A DNA stretch of 29,186 nt from CAZXVW01 sp964644025 (GCA_964644025.1 CAZXVW010000029.1:1-29186); one strand, 5' to 3'. Shown: positions 1-8,342, counted from the stretch's first letter. Notes: generated by a model from the sequence alone, not told the origin. Numbers and translations: made by a program.

Positions 1-182
1 GAATCCGGCAGGGCCCGGCGAAAGGGGCGCATAGCTACACACCGTTGCTGCGGGAGATCGTGAAATTCTTCCACACGGGCGTACCGCCTGTGCCGAACGA
101 AGAGACGCTGGAAATCTTCGCCTTCATGGACGCCGCGCAGCGGAGCAAAGAGGCGGACGGGCGGCCGGTGAAGCTCCGCTAG
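1..182 (+). CDS. C-terminal end of a probable Gfo/Idh/MocA-family oxidoreductase (5' truncated)
   Basis: An open frame enters from the left edge (codons in phase with position 3) and stops at TAG 180-182. About 59 residues are visible. The segment EIVKFFHTGVPPVP followed by ETLEIFAFMDAA and a final basic stretch is the usual ending of Gfo/Idh/MocA NAD(P)-dependent sugar or inositol oxidoreductases that are abundant in Acidobacteria and Planctomycetes. In that family the region lies in the C-terminal alpha/beta domain that lines the substrate pocket. The Rossmann fold and the catalytic Lys/His lie outside the window, so the substrate cannot be named. It shares no operon signal with the next gene: 234 bp and a strong promoter separate them. 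Confidence 0.6.
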   Translation, partial: IRQGPAKGAHSYTPLLREIVKFFHTGVPPVPNEETLEIFAFMDAAQRSKEADGRPVKLR

Positions 183-301
183 CGACGGCAAGGGCGGATC
201 TCCCCGGTGGCGGTGGAGGGCTGCATCTTAATTTCTGACGGAACCAACACCCAGGGAAGATCCGTCCATAACGGGTAAGTCTCCGACGCCGCGTCGCAGC
301 A

Positions 302-331
302 TTGACAGCTCATGACGCAGGTATTTATGAT
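302..331 (+). promoter_or_regulatory. Sigma-70 type promoter for the ABC exporter/NAD salvage operon
   Basis: TTGACA at 302-307 (perfect -35) is followed after an 18-bp spacer by TATGAT at 326-331 (5 of 6 matches to -10). Transcription would begin near 338, leaving about 78 nt of leader before the ATG at 417. The rest of 183-416 holds no convincing gene. A loose inverted repeat (195-204 with 254-264) lies upstream of the promoter and may be chance. Confidence 0.7.
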
Positions 332-416
332 ATGAGTGTCCGAAGCACAGCCACGAGTCTGCCAATGCTGGCGCCCGGCGACCAAGGCTTCAATTTCTCA
401 GTTCCGAGAGCTTCTT

Positions 417-1391
417 ATGATCAAAGTCGATGGACTCACGAAGAGATATGCCCGCACGATCGCGGTAGATGACATCTCTTTTGAAGTGGAAAAAGGCCGG
501 ATCGTCGGTTTCCTGGGGCCAAACGGCGCCGGGAAGACCACGACGATGCGAGTGCTCACCTGTTTTATGCCGCCCACGGAGGGCAAGGCGCAGGTGGCCG
601 GTTTCGACGTGATGGAACAGCCGCTCGAGGTCAAGAAGAGAATCGGCTACCTTCCCGAGGCCCCTCCGCTGTACCCGGAAATGGAAGTGAGCGAGTACCT
701 GAACTTTGTCGGGCGGCTGAAAGGCATCCCCAAGAAGAGCCTGAAGGCGCGCGTGGAGGAGGTCTCGGAGCGCTGCGCCATCACTGAGGTGCAGAAGCGG
801 CTGGTGGGCAAGCTGTCGCGAGGTTACCGGCAGCGCGTGGGGCTGGCCCAGGCCATCATTCACAACCCGGACGTACTCATCCTGGATGAGCCGACCGCCG
901 GGCTGGACCCGAAGCAGATCAACGAGACCCGGAAGCTGATTAAGAACCTAGCCGGGGAACACACGATCATCCTGAGCACGCACATTCTGCCGGAAGTGGA
1001 GCAGACCTGCGAGGAGGTCATTATCATCAGCGAAGGAAAGCTGGTGGCCACGGATTCGGTGGAGAGCCTGACTCACCGGCTGCGAGGGTCGGAAACCATC
1101 GCGGTTGAGATCAAGCCGCGGGACGGGGAACTCGACGCCGGGGCGGTCCGGGAACGCCTGGAACAGGTGCCAGGGGTCGGCCGGGTGAACTTCAAGGAAT
1201 CCCGGGACAACCGGCTTCGGTTCGAAGTGGACAGCGAGCAAGGCCAGTCCATTCGCGGGGAGCTGGCGCGGTGCGTGGTGGAGGCAGGCTGGGATCTGCA
1301 CGAGCTGCACGCCGCCGCGCTGAGCCTGGAAGAGATATTCCTGCAGTTGACGGCCAGCGACACGAGCGGATCCGAGGGAGGCGCCCAATGA
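417..1391 (+). CDS. ABC transporter ATP-binding protein, GldA-like
   Basis: This is the ATPase subunit of a type ABC-2 exporter, 324 aa from the ATG at 417. Walker A is GPNGAGKTTT (residues 34-43), the signature is LSRGYRQRVGLAQA, and Walker B is VLILDEPTAGLDP, followed by the switch His in ILSTHILPEVE. A C-terminal extension of about 90 residues past the ATPase core is typical of GldA-like subunits. An upstream in-frame GTG at 336 would add 27 residues, but they lack family character and fall at the predicted transcription start, so the ATG (with a weak GAGAG upstream) is preferred. The stop overlaps the next start as ATGA, which implies translational coupling with the permease. The family moves unknown substrates across the inner membrane; gliding motility is not implied here because the same gene set is widespread in non-gliding bacteria. 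Confidence 0.9.
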   Translation: MIKVDGLTKRYARTIAVDDISFEVEKGRIVGFLGPNGAGKTTTMRVLTCFMPPTEGKAQVAGFDVMEQPLEVKKRIGYLPEAPPLYPEMEVSEYLNFVGRLKGIPKKSLKARVEEVSERCAITEVQKRLVGKLSRGYRQRVGLAQAIIHNPDVLILDEPTAGLDPKQINETRKLIKNLAGEHTIILSTHILPEVEQTCEEVIIISEGKLVATDSVESLTHRLRGSETIAVEIKPRDGELDAGAVRERLEQVPGVGRVNFKESRDNRLRFEVDSEQGQSIRGELARCVVEAGWDLHELHAAALSLEEIFLQLTASDTSGSEGGAQ

Positions 1392-2155
1392 AAAACGCAT
1401 GGATCATTTGCCGTAAGGAGCTCAGAAGTTACTTCGCCAGCCCGATTGCCTACGGGTTGATGGCATTCTTCGCCGCTATTGCGGGCTACTTCTTTTACGT
1501 CGCCACGGCGATTTTTGTGACCCGCGGCATGGAATCGCAAATGATGGGCCAGAGCTACCCGATGGACGTCAACGAATGGGTTATCCGGCCCGTGATGATG
1601 AATGTCAGTGTCATCGGGCTGTTCATCATCCCGATGATCACGATGCGGCTGTTCGCCGAAGAGAAGCGCTCGGGCACCATTGAGCTGCTGGCCACGTCGC
1701 CGGTGCGGGATCTAGAGATCATCACCGGGAAGTGGCTGGCCGCGTTTATCCTTTACATCTGCATCCTGGCGATCTCGGCGCTCAATCTGGTGGTGCTGTT
1801 CGCCTACGGGGAGCCGGACTGGAAACCGATCCTGGTCGGCTACCTGGGTCTGCTGCTGCAAGGGGGCGCGCTGCTGGCGATCGGGACGTTCATTTCCACC
1901 ACGACGAAGAACCAGATCATCGCCGGCACGGCCACCTTCGCCGTCTGCCTCCTGCTGTGGGTGTTTGACTGGATCAGCGCTTACGAAACCGCCGCCTGGG
2001 CCAAAGTGATGGCTTACCTGTCGGTGGTGACGCATTTCGAACCGTTTGCGAAGGGCGTCCTGGACAGCAAGGACGTCGTCTTTTATCTGTCAGTGATCTT
2101 CCTCGGGCTGTTTCTGACATCCCGATCGATGGAATCTTTGCGGTGGAGGGCCTAA
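1388..2155 (+). CDS. ABC-2 type permease, GldF-like
   Basis: This is the integral membrane subunit of the exporter, 255 aa. After a short cytoplasmic N-terminus (KNAWIICRKELRSYFASP, the typical entry of ABC-2 permeases) there are about six hydrophobic segments: YGLMAFFAAIAGYFFYV, VSVIGLFIIPMITMRLF, AAFILYICILAISALNLVV, LVGYLGLLLQGGALLAIGTF, a segment around TFAVCLLLWVFDWI, and the final VIFLGLFL. The motif FAEEKRSGTIELLATSPV after the second segment is the conserved cytoplasmic loop of ABC-2 permeases. The start at 1388 overlaps the ATPase stop by 4 nt, and the next gene begins at the base after its stop, so the three subunits are almost certainly made together. Confidence 0.9.
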   Translation: MKNAWIICRKELRSYFASPIAYGLMAFFAAIAGYFFYVATAIFVTRGMESQMMGQSYPMDVNEWVIRPVMMNVSVIGLFIIPMITMRLFAEEKRSGTIELLATSPVRDLEIITGKWLAAFILYICILAISALNLVVLFAYGEPDWKPILVGYLGLLLQGGALLAIGTFISTTTKNQIIAGTATFAVCLLLWVFDWISAYETAAWAKVMAYLSVVTHFEPFAKGVLDSKDVVFYLSVIFLGLFLTSRSMESLRWRA

Positions 2156-3598
2156 ATGAATACGAACTGGCTAAAGACAAGGCAAACGAAGTACACGGCG
2201 TACGTCACGCTGTACATCGTGATCATCCTGGCCGTGCTGGCCACGGTGAACTTCCTGGCCAACCGGCATAACAAGTCTTACGACGCCACGTCGAACAAGC
2301 GATATAGCCTTTCCGATCAAACGGAAAAGGTGGTCAAGGGCCTGAAACAAGACGTCAAGATCACGCTGTTCGATCAAACCAGCCGTTTCACCCAGGCGCG
2401 CGACTTGCTCGACCGTTACGCGAACCTTTCACCCAAGCTGAGCGTGGAATACGTCGATCCAGACAAGAAACCGCAGCTTGCCCGCGCGGCGGGCGTCACC
2501 ACCTACGGAACCATCTACGTGGAGGCTGCCGGCAGACGGGAAGAGGCGAAATACGTAACCGAGGAAGAGATCACCAACGCCTTGATCCGCGCTTTGAAGG
2601 GCGGCGAGCGCATGGTCTGCGTGGTCCAGGGGAGCGGCGAACACAGCCTGGATGACACCGGGCGGGAGGGTTACTCTTCCCTCAAGGACGTTCTGGAGAA
2701 GAACAACTACAAGACGCGAACCATCTCGCTGCTGGAAAAGCCGGAGGTCGCGTCCGATTGCACGGTGCTGCTGGTCGGCGGGCCGCGGTTCGACTACGTC
2801 GACCCGGTAGTCCAGGCCATCAAAGCCTATGTGGAGCGGGGCGGCCGCGCGCTGTTCATGCTGGATCCCCCGGTGCGCTTCGGGCAGGACAACATTGCCA
2901 GAAACGAGGCGATGGTGAAGCTGCTGGAGAGCTGGGGAGTGACACTGGAGAACGACCTGGTGCTTGATACTTCCGGCATCGGGAGCCTTTTCGGCCTGGG
3001 TCCCGAGGTTCCCCTGGTCTCTAGTTATGAATACCACCCGATTGTGCGCGACATGCGCGAGGTGGCCACGGCGTTTCCGCTGGCCCGGAGCGTGGACACC
3101 AAGTCGGTGGACGATATCACGCTCGACAAGCTGTTTTCCACCACCGCGAACAGTTACGCGACGACCAAGCTGGATTCGCCGGAGATTGAAATTGACCCTT
3201 CGAAGGATAAGAAAGGCCCGTTCAACCTAGCAGTGGCCGGCACCATCCCGGTCAAGGAGGAAAACAAGAGCGAGAAAGCGGGCGATGACAACGAGAAGGA
3301 AAACAAGGCGGCGGAATCCTCCAGCAGCAAGAAGGAAGGCCGTTTCGTGGTCGTTGGCTCCTCCGGGTGGGTGGCCAACAACATCCTCCGCTTCAACGGC
3401 AACCGCGACCTTGTCCTCAACATGATGAACTGGCTTTCTTCGGACGAGGATCTCATCTCCATCCGCCCGAAGGAACCCGAAGACCGCCGGCTCACGCTGA
3501 CGCGGCGGCAGATGTCCACCGTCTTCTACAGCACGGTGATCTTCCTGCCGCTGCTGATCATCATCGGCGGTATCAGCGTCTGGTGGAAGAGGAGGTAG
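2156..3598 (+). CDS. GldG-like ABC transporter auxiliary protein
   Basis: A 480-aa protein with one N-terminal transmembrane helix (about residues 15-36, VTLYIVIILAVLATVNFLAN) and one at the extreme C-terminus (VIFLPLLIIIGGISVWW, then KRR). Between them lies a large extracytoplasmic part with a GldG/ABC_transp_aux fold: RYSLSDQTEKVVKGL early on, then LLVGGPRFDY and the segment ALFMLDPPVRFG. The family partners with GldA/GldF-type ABC-2 exporters; its biochemical role is not settled. A low-complexity, highly charged Lys/Glu/Ser insertion around residues 365-395 probably forms a flexible loop. The ATG immediately follows the permease stop, and the DUF4340 gene begins 3 bp after this one ends. 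Confidence 0.85.
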   Translation: MNTNWLKTRQTKYTAYVTLYIVIILAVLATVNFLANRHNKSYDATSNKRYSLSDQTEKVVKGLKQDVKITLFDQTSRFTQARDLLDRYANLSPKLSVEYVDPDKKPQLARAAGVTTYGTIYVEAAGRREEAKYVTEEEITNALIRALKGGERMVCVVQGSGEHSLDDTGREGYSSLKDVLEKNNYKTRTISLLEKPEVASDCTVLLVGGPRFDYVDPVVQAIKAYVERGGRALFMLDPPVRFGQDNIARNEAMVKLLESWGVTLENDLVLDTSGIGSLFGLGPEVPLVSSYEYHPIVRDMREVATAFPLARSVDTKSVDDITLDKLFSTTANSYATTKLDSPEIEIDPSKDKKGPFNLAVAGTIPVKEENKSEKAGDDNEKENKAAESSSSKKEGRFVVVGSSGWVANNILRFNGNRDLVLNMMNWLSSDEDLISIRPKEPEDRRLTLTRRQMSTVFYSTVIFLPLLIIIGGISVWWKRR

Positions 3599-3601
3599 GC
3601 C

Positions 3602-4954
3602 ATGAGGCTCCGCGGATTGCTCATTGCCGCCATCGCGCTGGTGGTTTTCTCCGGACTGGTGTACTGGTCCAACCGGGTGGAGAAAGCCAAGGAGAACGCG
3701 CCGAACCCCGACGCTCCGCCAAAGATCATCGACGTGGCCGAAGACAGTATCACCCGGGTGGAAATCCAGAAGGCGGACAAGCCGGCAACGGTTGTTGAGA
3801 AGGGCGAAGACGGCAACTGGAAGCTGACCGCTCCAGAGCCGCTGAATGCGGACCAGGGCGCCGTCAGTTCCCTGGTTAGCTCGCTGGCGAAGTTGGACTC
3901 GAACCGCCTGGTGGAGGACAACGCCACCGATCTGCACACCTTCGGCCTGGATTCTCCCGAGCTGCAAGTCATCCTCGGCCAGAAAGACGGCAAGACCATC
4001 AAGCTCCTGGTTGGCGATGAGACCCCGACCGGGAGCAACTACTTCGCTAAGCTCGACAACGATCCGCGCATCTTCACGCTGGCCAGTTGGAACAAGACGA
4101 GCATCGACAAGACTCCCTGGGACCTTCGGGATAAGCGCCTGCTCACATTCGACTCTGACAAGCTGACGCGCGTCGAGCTGACGGCGAAGGGGGGGACCGT
4201 GGAAGTGGGCAAGAATGCCCAAAACGAGTGGCAGATCGTCAAGCCAAAACCGTTGCGCGCCGATGGGGGTAATGTCGAACAACTGGTGAGCCGTCTCCGC
4301 GACGCCAAGATGGACAGTAATATGACGGCGGAGGACCGTAAGAAGGCTGCCGCCACCTTCGCCAAAGCGAAGCGGGTCGCCGTGGTCAAGGTGACCGACG
4401 CGGCCGGCACGCAGCAGCTCGAGGTCCGCAAGACCAAGGACGGCGAGTATTACGCCAAGAGCAGCGTGGTCGCCGGTGTTTATAAGATCGCCAGCACGGT
4501 GGGCGAGGGTCTGGACAAAGGGCTCGATGAGCTGAGGAACAAGAAACTGTTCGATTTCGGCTGGAATGATCCCAGCAAGATCGAGATCCGCGACGGCGAC
4601 AAGACGAGCGTGTACGAGAAGTCGGGTGACAAGTGGCTCCGGGACGGCAAGGAGATGGACTCGGCGAGTGTGCGCGCGCTGGTCGACGAGCTTCGCAACC
4701 TGACAGCGATCGCCTTTCCGGACAAGGGGTTCACCGAGCCGGTTCTGGAAGCGAAGGTCACCTGGGACGAAGGCAAACGCGTGGAGAAGGTGTTGATTTC
4801 GAAAAACGGTGACAAGTACTTCGCCAAGCGCGAGAATGAGCCTTCGATTTACGAGCTTGAGGCTGAAGCCATCGAGAGCCTCCAGAAAGCGGCCCGAGAA
4901 GTAAAAGAGCGCCAGGAAGAAAAGGCGGGCGGGGCCGCCAAGAAAGATTCGTAA
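3602..4954 (+). CDS. DUF4340 domain protein, membrane anchored
   Basis: A 450-aa protein with an uncleaved N-terminal membrane anchor (LLIAAIALVVFSGLVYW, about residues 6-22) and a long extracytoplasmic region built from repeated units. Each unit has a DSITRVEIQ- or DKLTRVELT-type strand, a GNWKLT or NEWQIV strand, a helix with LVSSLAKLDS or LVSRLRDAK, and an LVGDETPTGSNYFAK-like segment. This is the pattern of DUF4340, a family that regularly follows GldG-like genes; a supporting role for the exporter is inferred from that linkage only. The C-terminus is a charged helix rich in Lys and Glu. It lies 3 bp after the GldG-like gene and 14 bp before pncB, in the same operon. Confidence 0.85.
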   Translation: MRLRGLLIAAIALVVFSGLVYWSNRVEKAKENAPNPDAPPKIIDVAEDSITRVEIQKADKPATVVEKGEDGNWKLTAPEPLNADQGAVSSLVSSLAKLDSNRLVEDNATDLHTFGLDSPELQVILGQKDGKTIKLLVGDETPTGSNYFAKLDNDPRIFTLASWNKTSIDKTPWDLRDKRLLTFDSDKLTRVELTAKGGTVEVGKNAQNEWQIVKPKPLRADGGNVEQLVSRLRDAKMDSNMTAEDRKKAAATFAKAKRVAVVKVTDAAGTQQLEVRKTKDGEYYAKSSVVAGVYKIASTVGEGLDKGLDELRNKKLFDFGWNDPSKIEIRDGDKTSVYEKSGDKWLRDGKEMDSASVRALVDELRNLTAIAFPDKGFTEPVLEAKVTWDEGKRVEKVLISKNGDKYFAKRENEPSIYELEAEAIESLQKAAREVKERQEEKAGGAAKKDS

Positions 4955-4968
4955 CCGCGGATCCGGTC

Positions 4969-6315
4969 ATGCACGGACTGCTCACCGACCTGTACCAGCT
5001 CACCATGGCGGCCGGCTATTACCAAGCCGGCAAGTCCGATGACACGGCGACGTTCGAACTGTTCATCCGGCATTTGCCCGTCCACCGGAATTACGTGCTG
5101 GCCGCGGGATTGGCCCAGGCAGTCGATTACCTGCTCAAGTTGAGTTTCACGCCGGAGGAGATCGACTACCTCCACGGCCTGCCCCAGTTTTCCCGGGCCC
5201 CGGAGGGATTTTTCGAGGCGCTGGCGAAGCTCCGGTTCACCGGCGACGTCTACGCAGTTGCGGAAGGAACGCCCGTCTTCGCCGGCGAGCCGCTGCTGAC
5301 CGTGCGGGCGCCGTTGATGGTGGCCCAGATCGTTGAGACTTACTTGCTCGCCACCATCGGATTCCAGTCCTTGGTAGCCACCAAGGCGGCCCGGCTGGTG
5401 GAGGCGGCCGCGGGGCGGTCCGTGGTGGAGTTCGGAACACGGCGGGCGCACTCGCCGGAAGCCGGGGTGCTGGCCGGGCGGGCGGCCTACATCGGCGGCT
5501 GCATTGGGACCAGCAACACGGAAACCGGCATTCGCTACGGCGTGCCGGTTTTCGGGACCGCCGCCCATTCCTGGGTACTCTCGTTTCCCTCGGAAGTCGA
5601 TTCCTTTCGGGAGCTGCAAAAGCTGCTTGGGCCGGGCACCATCTATCTGGTCGACACTTATGACACGCTGGAAGGCACGCGGAAGGCGGCCTCCCTGGGG
5701 CAGCCGATGTGGGGGGTGCGCCTGGACAGCGGCAACCTGGTGGAGCTGAGCCGCGCAGTTCGCGCGATTCTCGACGACGCGGGTCTTCCCGAGGCCAAGA
5801 TCATGGTTACCGGGGACCTGAACGAATACAAGATTCTCGAACTCGTCAAGGAGAATCTCCCGATTGACGCTTTCGGCGTGGGAACGGAGCTGGCCACGTC
5901 GGCCGACGCTCCCACGCTGGGAGCCGTCTACAAGTTGGTGGAACTCGAAGAGCAGGGAGTGAAGCGCTATACCGCGAAGCTCAGCGAGGAGAAGCAGACC
6001 CTGCCGGGCGCCAAGCAGATCTTTCGGTTCCCGGACCATGACTTGCTGGGGTGCGCCTGGGAGTGCCCGGTAGCGGCGGACGGTCATCCGGCTCCCGAAG
6101 CGCTGCTGGTCCCGGTGATCCAGGGCGGTGAGCTTCTCCAGCCGCTTCCGGACGTGGAGTCGGCCCGGCGGCGTGCCTCCGAGCAGATCAAGAAGCTGCC
6201 CACGGCCTGCCGCAGCCTGTTTACGATTGATCCTCCCTATCCGGTGGAATATAGTCCGGAGCTGCTCAAGCTCTATGAAGCAACCCGGCAAGGCGTGATC
6301 GGAGCGACGAAATGA
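4969..6315 (+). CDS. pncB: Nicotinate phosphoribosyltransferase
   Basis: This enzyme joins nicotinate to PRPP with ATP hydrolysis to give nicotinate mononucleotide, the entry step of the Preiss-Handler NAD pathway, in the cytosol. The 448-aa length is normal for the family. Visible landmarks are LYQLTMAAGYY near the N-terminus, ELFIRHLP, FGTRRAHSPEAG, GTSNTETGIRYGVPVFGTAAHSW, where H200 corresponds to the phosphorylated catalytic His, VDTYDTLEG and GVRLDSGNL. The ATG at 4969 begins MHGLLTDLYQLTMA, in line with homologues. Only 14 bp separate it from the DUF4340 gene, and its TGA overlaps the ATG of the nicotinamidase gene. Together the two genes convert nicotinamide to nicotinate and then to its mononucleotide. 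Confidence 0.93.
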   Translation: MHGLLTDLYQLTMAAGYYQAGKSDDTATFELFIRHLPVHRNYVLAAGLAQAVDYLLKLSFTPEEIDYLHGLPQFSRAPEGFFEALAKLRFTGDVYAVAEGTPVFAGEPLLTVRAPLMVAQIVETYLLATIGFQSLVATKAARLVEAAAGRSVVEFGTRRAHSPEAGVLAGRAAYIGGCIGTSNTETGIRYGVPVFGTAAHSWVLSFPSEVDSFRELQKLLGPGTIYLVDTYDTLEGTRKAASLGQPMWGVRLDSGNLVELSRAVRAILDDAGLPEAKIMVTGDLNEYKILELVKENLPIDAFGVGTELATSADAPTLGAVYKLVELEEQGVKRYTAKLSEEKQTLPGAKQIFRFPDHDLLGCAWECPVAADGHPAPEALLVPVIQGGELLQPLPDVESARRRASEQIKKLPTACRSLFTIDPPYPVEYSPELLKLYEATRQGVIGATK

Positions 6316-6896
6316 GCACTGTATTTTTTGACGTAGACACCCAACTGGATTTCGTCTATCCGGCCGGCGCGTTGTACGTGCCCGGGGCCGAGCGCGTCCT
6401 GCCGGCTGTCGAGAAGCTCAACCGTTACGCCGCCGGGCACGGTCTCCCGGTCATTTCCACCACCGACGCGCACGCTGAGAATGACCCCGAATTCCGGGTC
6501 TGGCCCCCACATTGCGTGCGGGGCACCTTCGGGCAACGCAAGGCGCCGGGGACGCTGCTGGAGAACCGGCTCGTGGTAGCGCCGGAGCGGGGCGACTACA
6601 GCGCCGGCGGCGGTATTCGGCAGATCATTCTGCAAAAGCAAACGCTCGATTGTTTCAGCAACCCGAATCTGACAGGATTGCTGGATCAGTTGGATGCGGA
6701 GCGCTGCGTGGTCTACGGCGTGGTGACCGAGTACTGCGTCCGGCAGGCGGTCCTGGGGCTGTTGCGCACCGGGCGGCGGGTGGAGCTGGTGCGGGACGCG
6801 GTTCAGAGCCTGAAGGAAGAAGACGAGCGGCGAACGCTCGAGGAGATCACGGCGGCGGGCGGACGTGTTACCAGCGTGGCGGAAGTGTGCGCGTGA
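6312..6896 (+). CDS. pncA: Nicotinamidase / isochorismatase-family hydrolase
   Basis: A 194-aa cytosolic hydrolase predicted to deamidate nicotinamide to nicotinate. The family's Asp-Lys-Cys triad is visible as D9 (in VDTQLDF), K109 (in QKQTLDCFSN) and C142 (in VVTEYCVRQA). The metal-binding set of nicotinamidases is present as D52 and H54 (TTDAH) and H67 (WPPHC). The metal ligands and the overlap with pncB favour nicotinamidase over other isochorismatase-family activities. The start overlaps the pncB stop as ATGA, so translation is coupled. A weak hairpin (AGCGGC 6913-6918 with GCCGCT 6931-6936) lies in the 43 bp between this gene and the convergent GTPase gene and could serve as a poor terminator. 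Confidence 0.9.
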   Translation: MSTVFFDVDTQLDFVYPAGALYVPGAERVLPAVEKLNRYAAGHGLPVISTTDAHAENDPEFRVWPPHCVRGTFGQRKAPGTLLENRLVVAPERGDYSAGGGIRQIILQKQTLDCFSNPNLTGLLDQLDAERCVVYGVVTEYCVRQAVLGLLRTGRRVELVRDAVQSLKEEDERRTLEEITAAGGRVTSVAEVCA

Positions 6897-6939
6897 GCCA
6901 GCCGGCCACCATAGCGGCTGCGAGAAGGCCGCCGCTTCA

Positions 6940-7878
6940 TCACAAGTGGAATTCCAGAATATCCTCGTCCTCCACGACGCGGTCCCGGTCGACCATCAAT
7001 CCGGAGTGGCGGCCGGAAGGGTCGTAGAGGCGGGCGAACTTGAGGTGCTGGTAGAAATCCTTGTGAACGAGGCGGGCGGCGTCCTGCACGGTCTGACCGC
7101 GGCGGAGGATATACGGCCGGGTGAGGTCGGCCGGCTTGCCGGGCGGCTTCGAGTACATGCGGACGATGCCCAGCGCTTCAAAGGCCCAGCGGGCAAACCG
7201 GTCCAGGTTCTGCCCGGTGCGCGCCGAGACGGGCAGGTACTGGAACCGGTCCTGGTAAAGGTCCTGGAGAGCCGCGAGGTTGTCTGGCGCTGCGGGCAGG
7301 TCGCTCTTGTTGGCGAGAAGCAGTTGGGGAGGCGCCAGCCGGTGGGTGTCCAGTAGATGGAGAATGAATTCGATTTCCTCGAGCACAGCGGCGTCGGTGG
7401 GATCAACCACCAGGACCGCGAGGTTGGCCGCGCGAATCGCCTGGGGGATCCAGCGCTCGGTAAACTCGGCCGAGATGGGCGGCAGGTCCACCAACTGGAT
7501 CTGGACGTTCTCGAAGGTCATCATGCCGGGCACCGGGGCGCGGGTGGTGAACGGGTAGTCCGCCACCTCCGGACGGGCGTGGGTGAGGGCGGCGAGCAGC
7601 CGCGACTTGCCGGCGTTAGGCGGGCCGATGAGCACCACCTGGCCGGCGCCTTCTTTCTTGACCAGCCAGTACGGGGCCTGACGGGCCCCCTTTTTCTGCG
7701 ACTCCTTGCGGGCCCGGGAGAGCCGGCGCTTGATGTCCGCCTGAAGCTTTTCGGTCCCCTTGTGCTTGGGAATGGTGGAGAGCATTTTCTCCAGGGCGGC
7801 GATCTTTTCCTCGGCGGAGCGGGCGCTCTTGAATTCCTGTTCCGCTGCCAAGTACTCGGGAGTCAGGTTCGCCGGCAT
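6940..7878 (-). CDS. DRG/Obg-type GTPase with C-terminal TGS domain
   Basis: A 312-aa GTPase. The N-terminal 65 residues form a charged helical hairpin (AEEKIAALEKMLSTIPKHKG, then KADIKRRLSR-like basic sequence) as in DRG proteins. The G domain has G1 GPPNAGKS (85-92), a switch I Thr pair at 111-112 (YPFTTRAPVPGM), G3 DLPP (131-134) and G4 NKSD (190-193). The last 60 residues are a TGS domain ending VVEDEDILEFHL. DRG-type GTPases bind translating ribosomes in archaea and eukaryotes; the bacterial versions are little studied. I chose the ATG at 7878, which has AGGA upstream on its strand, because the 19 residues before it (rich in Pro and Cys) are not family-like. It is convergent with pncA and divergent from the BMC operon. 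Confidence 0.85.
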   Translation of the reverse strand: MPANLTPEYLAAEQEFKSARSAEEKIAALEKMLSTIPKHKGTEKLQADIKRRLSRARKESQKKGARQAPYWLVKKEGAGQVVLIGPPNAGKSRLLAALTHARPEVADYPFTTRAPVPGMMTFENVQIQLVDLPPISAEFTERWIPQAIRAANLAVLVVDPTDAAVLEEIEFILHLLDTHRLAPPQLLLANKSDLPAAPDNLAALQDLYQDRFQYLPVSARTGQNLDRFARWAFEALGIVRMYSKPPGKPADLTRPYILRRGQTVQDAARLVHKDFYQHLKFARLYDPSGRHSGLMVDRDRVVEDEDILEFHL

Positions 7879-7943
7879 CGCGTCCTGGCAGAAAGCATAA
7901 CATTGTCCCGGCGGAGGGCGGGGGCCGGTTCCCAACGGGTGCG

Positions 7944-7984
7944 TTGTACGCCCCGCCGGGGCTATGGTACTGTGAATAGTTCAC
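7944..7984 (+). promoter_or_regulatory. Candidate promoter/operator region of the BMC operon
   Basis: TTGTAC (7944-7949), 18 bp and TACTGT (7968-7973) are the best sigma-70-like pair upstream of the shell gene; the match is modest. The spacer contains a perfect dyad, GCCCC-gcc-GGGGC (7950-7962), and a second one, GTGAA-tag-TTCAC (7972-7984), overlaps the -10 and start region. Both sit where a repressor or activator would act. The shell gene has a strong ribosome binding site (AAGAGGAA, 8036-8043) just before its ATG. Confidence 0.35.
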
Positions 7985-8045
7985 TCCCGGATCACGGATC
8001 GCGGCTGAGGGATTCGAGTCTGCAACAGAAGGGAGAAGAGGAATT

Positions 8046-8333
8046 ATGGAAGCTCTCGGAATGGTGGAGACGAAAGGTCTCACCAGTGCCATCGAGGCGG
8101 CGGACGCGATGGTGAAGGCCGCCAATGTGGTCGTTACGGGCAAGGAATATGTCGGCGCCGGAATGGTAATGGTTTCGGTTCGCGGGGACGTGGGCGCCGT
8201 GAAAGCGGCCACGGACGCGGGCGCGGCCGCCGCCAGGCGGGTGGGAGAGCTCGTCTCGGTGCACGTAATACCAAACCCGCACAGGGAAGTGGAGCCTATT
8301 CTTCCGGGCGCGAAGAAAGGCGGCAAGAAATAA
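8046..8333 (+). CDS. Bacterial microcompartment shell protein, BMC-H (single Pfam00936 domain)
   Basis: A 95-aa protein that is one BMC domain from end to end. It opens EALGMVETKGLTSAIEAADA, the canonical first strand and helix of PduA/EutM/CcmK-type hexamers. It continues with MVKAANVVVTGKEYVGAGMV, the VSVRGDVGAVKAATDAG turn, and a strand with VSVHVIPNPHREVE. Such proteins form hexamers that tile the facets of metabolosome shells; the pore loop is not the usual KxGGG and I cannot assign its specificity. The ATG has a strong Shine-Dalgarno sequence, so high expression is likely, as expected for a major shell component. A CoA-acylating aldehyde dehydrogenase follows 52 bp later. No BMC-P pentamer or BMC-T gene lies in the window, so a closed shell would need genes elsewhere. 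Confidence 0.95.
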   Translation: MEALGMVETKGLTSAIEAADAMVKAANVVVTGKEYVGAGMVMVSVRGDVGAVKAATDAGAAAARRVGELVSVHVIPNPHREVEPILPGAKKGGKK

Positions 8334-8342
8334 GGCCAGAGG

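Noticed and set aside
195..264. Inverted repeat near the first gene's end as a terminator
   Set aside because: The arms are 49 nt apart and there is no T-run.
336..416. 27-residue N-terminal extension of the ABC ATPase from a GTG start
   Set aside because: Lies at the predicted transcription start and lacks ATPase-family sequence.
4849..6291. 480-aa minus-strand open frame antisense to pncB
   Set aside because: pncB has catalytic motifs and operon overlaps; the antisense frame has none.
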